Shown one piece after another: positions 62,948 to 64,000 of a stretch of DNA of 64,000 nt. This stretch comes from Bombilactobacillus bombi (GTDB lineage Bacteria; Bacillota; Bacilli; Lactobacillales; Lactobacillaceae): the NCBI RefSeq assembly GCF_964340835.1, contig NZ_OZ204251.1; one strand, written 5' to 3'. The notes beneath the pieces were generated by a model. That model did not search any database, was not told the origin of the DNA, and saw only the letters and a program-made list of their open reading frames with translations. Position 1 is the stretch's first letter; each line of letters begins with the position of its first letter. Both the position numbers and the translations under genes were made by a program.

Positions 62948-64000
62948 ATGAATTTTTTTGTGAACGTAGATTTATCCAATGCTAGTTCGGGAATTGAGCA
63001 TTCGGAGATTAAACGTCTGCGCCTTTTTCAAAAGTACAACCAACCAGCCAAGATTATTACGACATATTATCGAAATAATTGGGCTGCTGGTCCAGGTAAA
63101 TTTGGCGTCCAGATGGATGAAATTATTAATATTTTTGATTACTTTGGTGACAATGATAATGATTTTTATCGCAGCAATACAATTGAAGAATATTGTCAGA
63201 GAAATCATTATATTCAACAACGCTACTTAGGCCAAGATAAGGACGAATTCGGTTATTTGGTTTATACCAATAACGGTCAGCAAGCTTTAGTGCGAACTTA
63301 TGTTTCTAATCAACAAGTATCCTCAGTCGCTTTTGCGCCAATTGGCAGTCAAAAGCCTGTTTATGGGGAAGCTTATGACGGACGTGGTTTTTTATCGTCA
63401 AAGTATTATTATGACCAAAATGGCCATGCTAAAAAGCAAGATATTTTAAATACAAAAGGCGAGACCTTTTGTACGCAGGTGTTCAAAGATAGTAACAGTG
63501 TAGCTTTATATAAGTTACGTTTTCGTGGCCAGAAGTATAATTTTCGAGATTTACGAGATTTTCAAGCGTTGTTCTTTGATAGTCTTAATCGCGATTACGG
63601 AGAAAACAATCTTTTTATTTCAGATCGGGTGGAATGTACAGAAGGTTTAACTCATATGCAGACACCAGCGAAAAAGGTCATCTATATTCACAATCAGTTT
63701 GGTGGTAATCCCCGTACTAGCCCACTGACCGGGGGACTGAACTTTAATTATCGCTTTGCATTAGAACATGCAGAGCTGTTTGATTGGCTGATCTGTCCTT
63801 CACAATTTGAAGCTGAAGAAATTAACCAGCGCTTTCAGATTGCAGATAAAGTCATCGCCATTCCGGGAGGAACAGCGCAGACTGATATGCCGCAATTAAC
63901 TATGAAAGAACGTGATCGGTATCAAATAATGATGGTGGCACGTATTTCTGGTGAAAAGCAAGTTCCGCAAGCAATTAAGATTTTACAACAAGTGCGCCAA
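62948..64000 (+). CDS. Glycosyltransferase of the TagE/GtfA type (3' end outside window)
   Basis: The frame from ATG 62948, after AAAGGAG, stays open through 351 codons to the window end. The N-terminus MNFFVNVDLSNASSGIEHSE and the segment RLRLFQKYNQPAKIITTYYR are characteristic of poly(glycerol-phosphate) alpha-glucosyltransferase and accessory-Sec GtfA-like GT4 enzymes, as is KKVIYIHNQFGGNPRTSPLT. The GT-B domain begins with MMVARISGEKQVPQAIKILQ. It may glucosylate teichoic acid or a serine-rich adhesin. The next gene, not seen, would help decide; a second gtf/gtfB copy would suggest adhesin glycosylation. Confidence 0.88.
   Translation, partial: MNFFVNVDLSNASSGIEHSEIKRLRLFQKYNQPAKIITTYYRNNWAAGPGKFGVQMDEIINIFDYFGDNDNDFYRSNTIEEYCQRNHYIQQRYLGQDKDEFGYLVYTNNGQQALVRTYVSNQQVSSVAFAPIGSQKPVYGEAYDGRGFLSSKYYYDQNGHAKKQDILNTKGETFCTQVFKDSNSVALYKLRFRGQKYNFRDLRDFQALFFDSLNRDYGENNLFISDRVECTEGLTHMQTPAKKVIYIHNQFGGNPRTSPLTGGLNFNYRFALEHAELFDWLICPSQFEAEEINQRFQIADKVIAIPGGTAQTDMPQLTMKERDRYQIMMVARISGEKQVPQAIKILQQVRQ

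Noticed and set aside
62972..63230. Two overlapping ORFs of about 82 codons on both strands
   Set aside because: They are shadows of the glycosyltransferase frame that starts at 62948 and runs to the window end.

Overview
The window is about 64 kb of a low-GC Gram-positive chromosome. The gene set points to a lactic acid bacterium of the family Lactobacillaceae: a malolactic enzyme/permease/LysR cluster, alsS-alsD, oleate hydratase, a pyrBC-carAB-pyrD operon, a SLAP-domain surface protein, a T-box leader, and strong AGGAGG ribosome sites. The genus cannot be fixed from this sequence alone. No rRNA, tRNA, insertion sequence or recognisable prophage was seen.

Layout: 1-3.5 kb holds the end of a CBS-domain protein, a GT8 glycosyltransferase and a marR-MFS drug-efflux pair with a near-perfect 20-bp operator palindrome. 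3.5-8.4 kb is an accessory stretch with a frameshifted small ORF, a Cro-like HTH protein and a 1382-residue pectate-lyase-like adhesin. asnB follows on the minus strand. 10.4-22.8 kb is a complete type II-A CRISPR-Cas system: cas9, a divergent tracrRNA gene between cas9 and cas1, cas1-cas2-csn2, and an array of 91 repeats and 90 spacers. 22.8-26.5 kb is the malolactic cluster. 26.4-32.8 kb carries an aldo/keto reductase, a nucleoside deoxyribosyltransferase, a pseudouridine synthase, an orphan cellobiose-type EIIC operon with a DUF3284 protein, an atypical SDR and an ion transporter. 33-37 kb holds alsS-alsD and lemA-htpX. 37.1-39.9 kb is a methionine T-box operon (metE-like, metQ-like, luxS) in which luxS is broken by one in-frame stop codon. 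40-46.6 kb carries a nucleoside transporter, oleate hydratase, a HAD phosphatase, an SGNH esterase and a lipid-linked sugar flippase. 46.6-54.2 kb is the pyrimidine operon behind a PyrR-type attenuator. 54.2-57.2 kb is a SLAP-domain surface protein with a long structured 5' UTR. 57.3-64 kb holds galE, a purine permease, an MFS transporter with a membrane-tailed flavodoxin-like protein, tpx, and a glycosyltransferase cut by the window end.

The CRISPR locus is the most informative part. tracrRNA can be placed to within a few bases: a TTGACA-N17-TATTCT promoter, a 23-nt exact anti-repeat, a small nexus hairpin and a GC-rich terminator, all on the strand opposite to cas9. The array contains a six-spacer tandem duplication, one single-spacer duplication, a pair of spacers differing at three positions, and one variant repeat beside the only 29-nt spacer. 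The leader between the csn2 stop and repeat 1 is only 20 bp. No entirely new system could be demonstrated. The best leads for follow-up are the broken luxS, the tracrRNA promoter palindrome, the divergent Cas9 C-terminus, the structured SLAP leader and the two large surface proteins.
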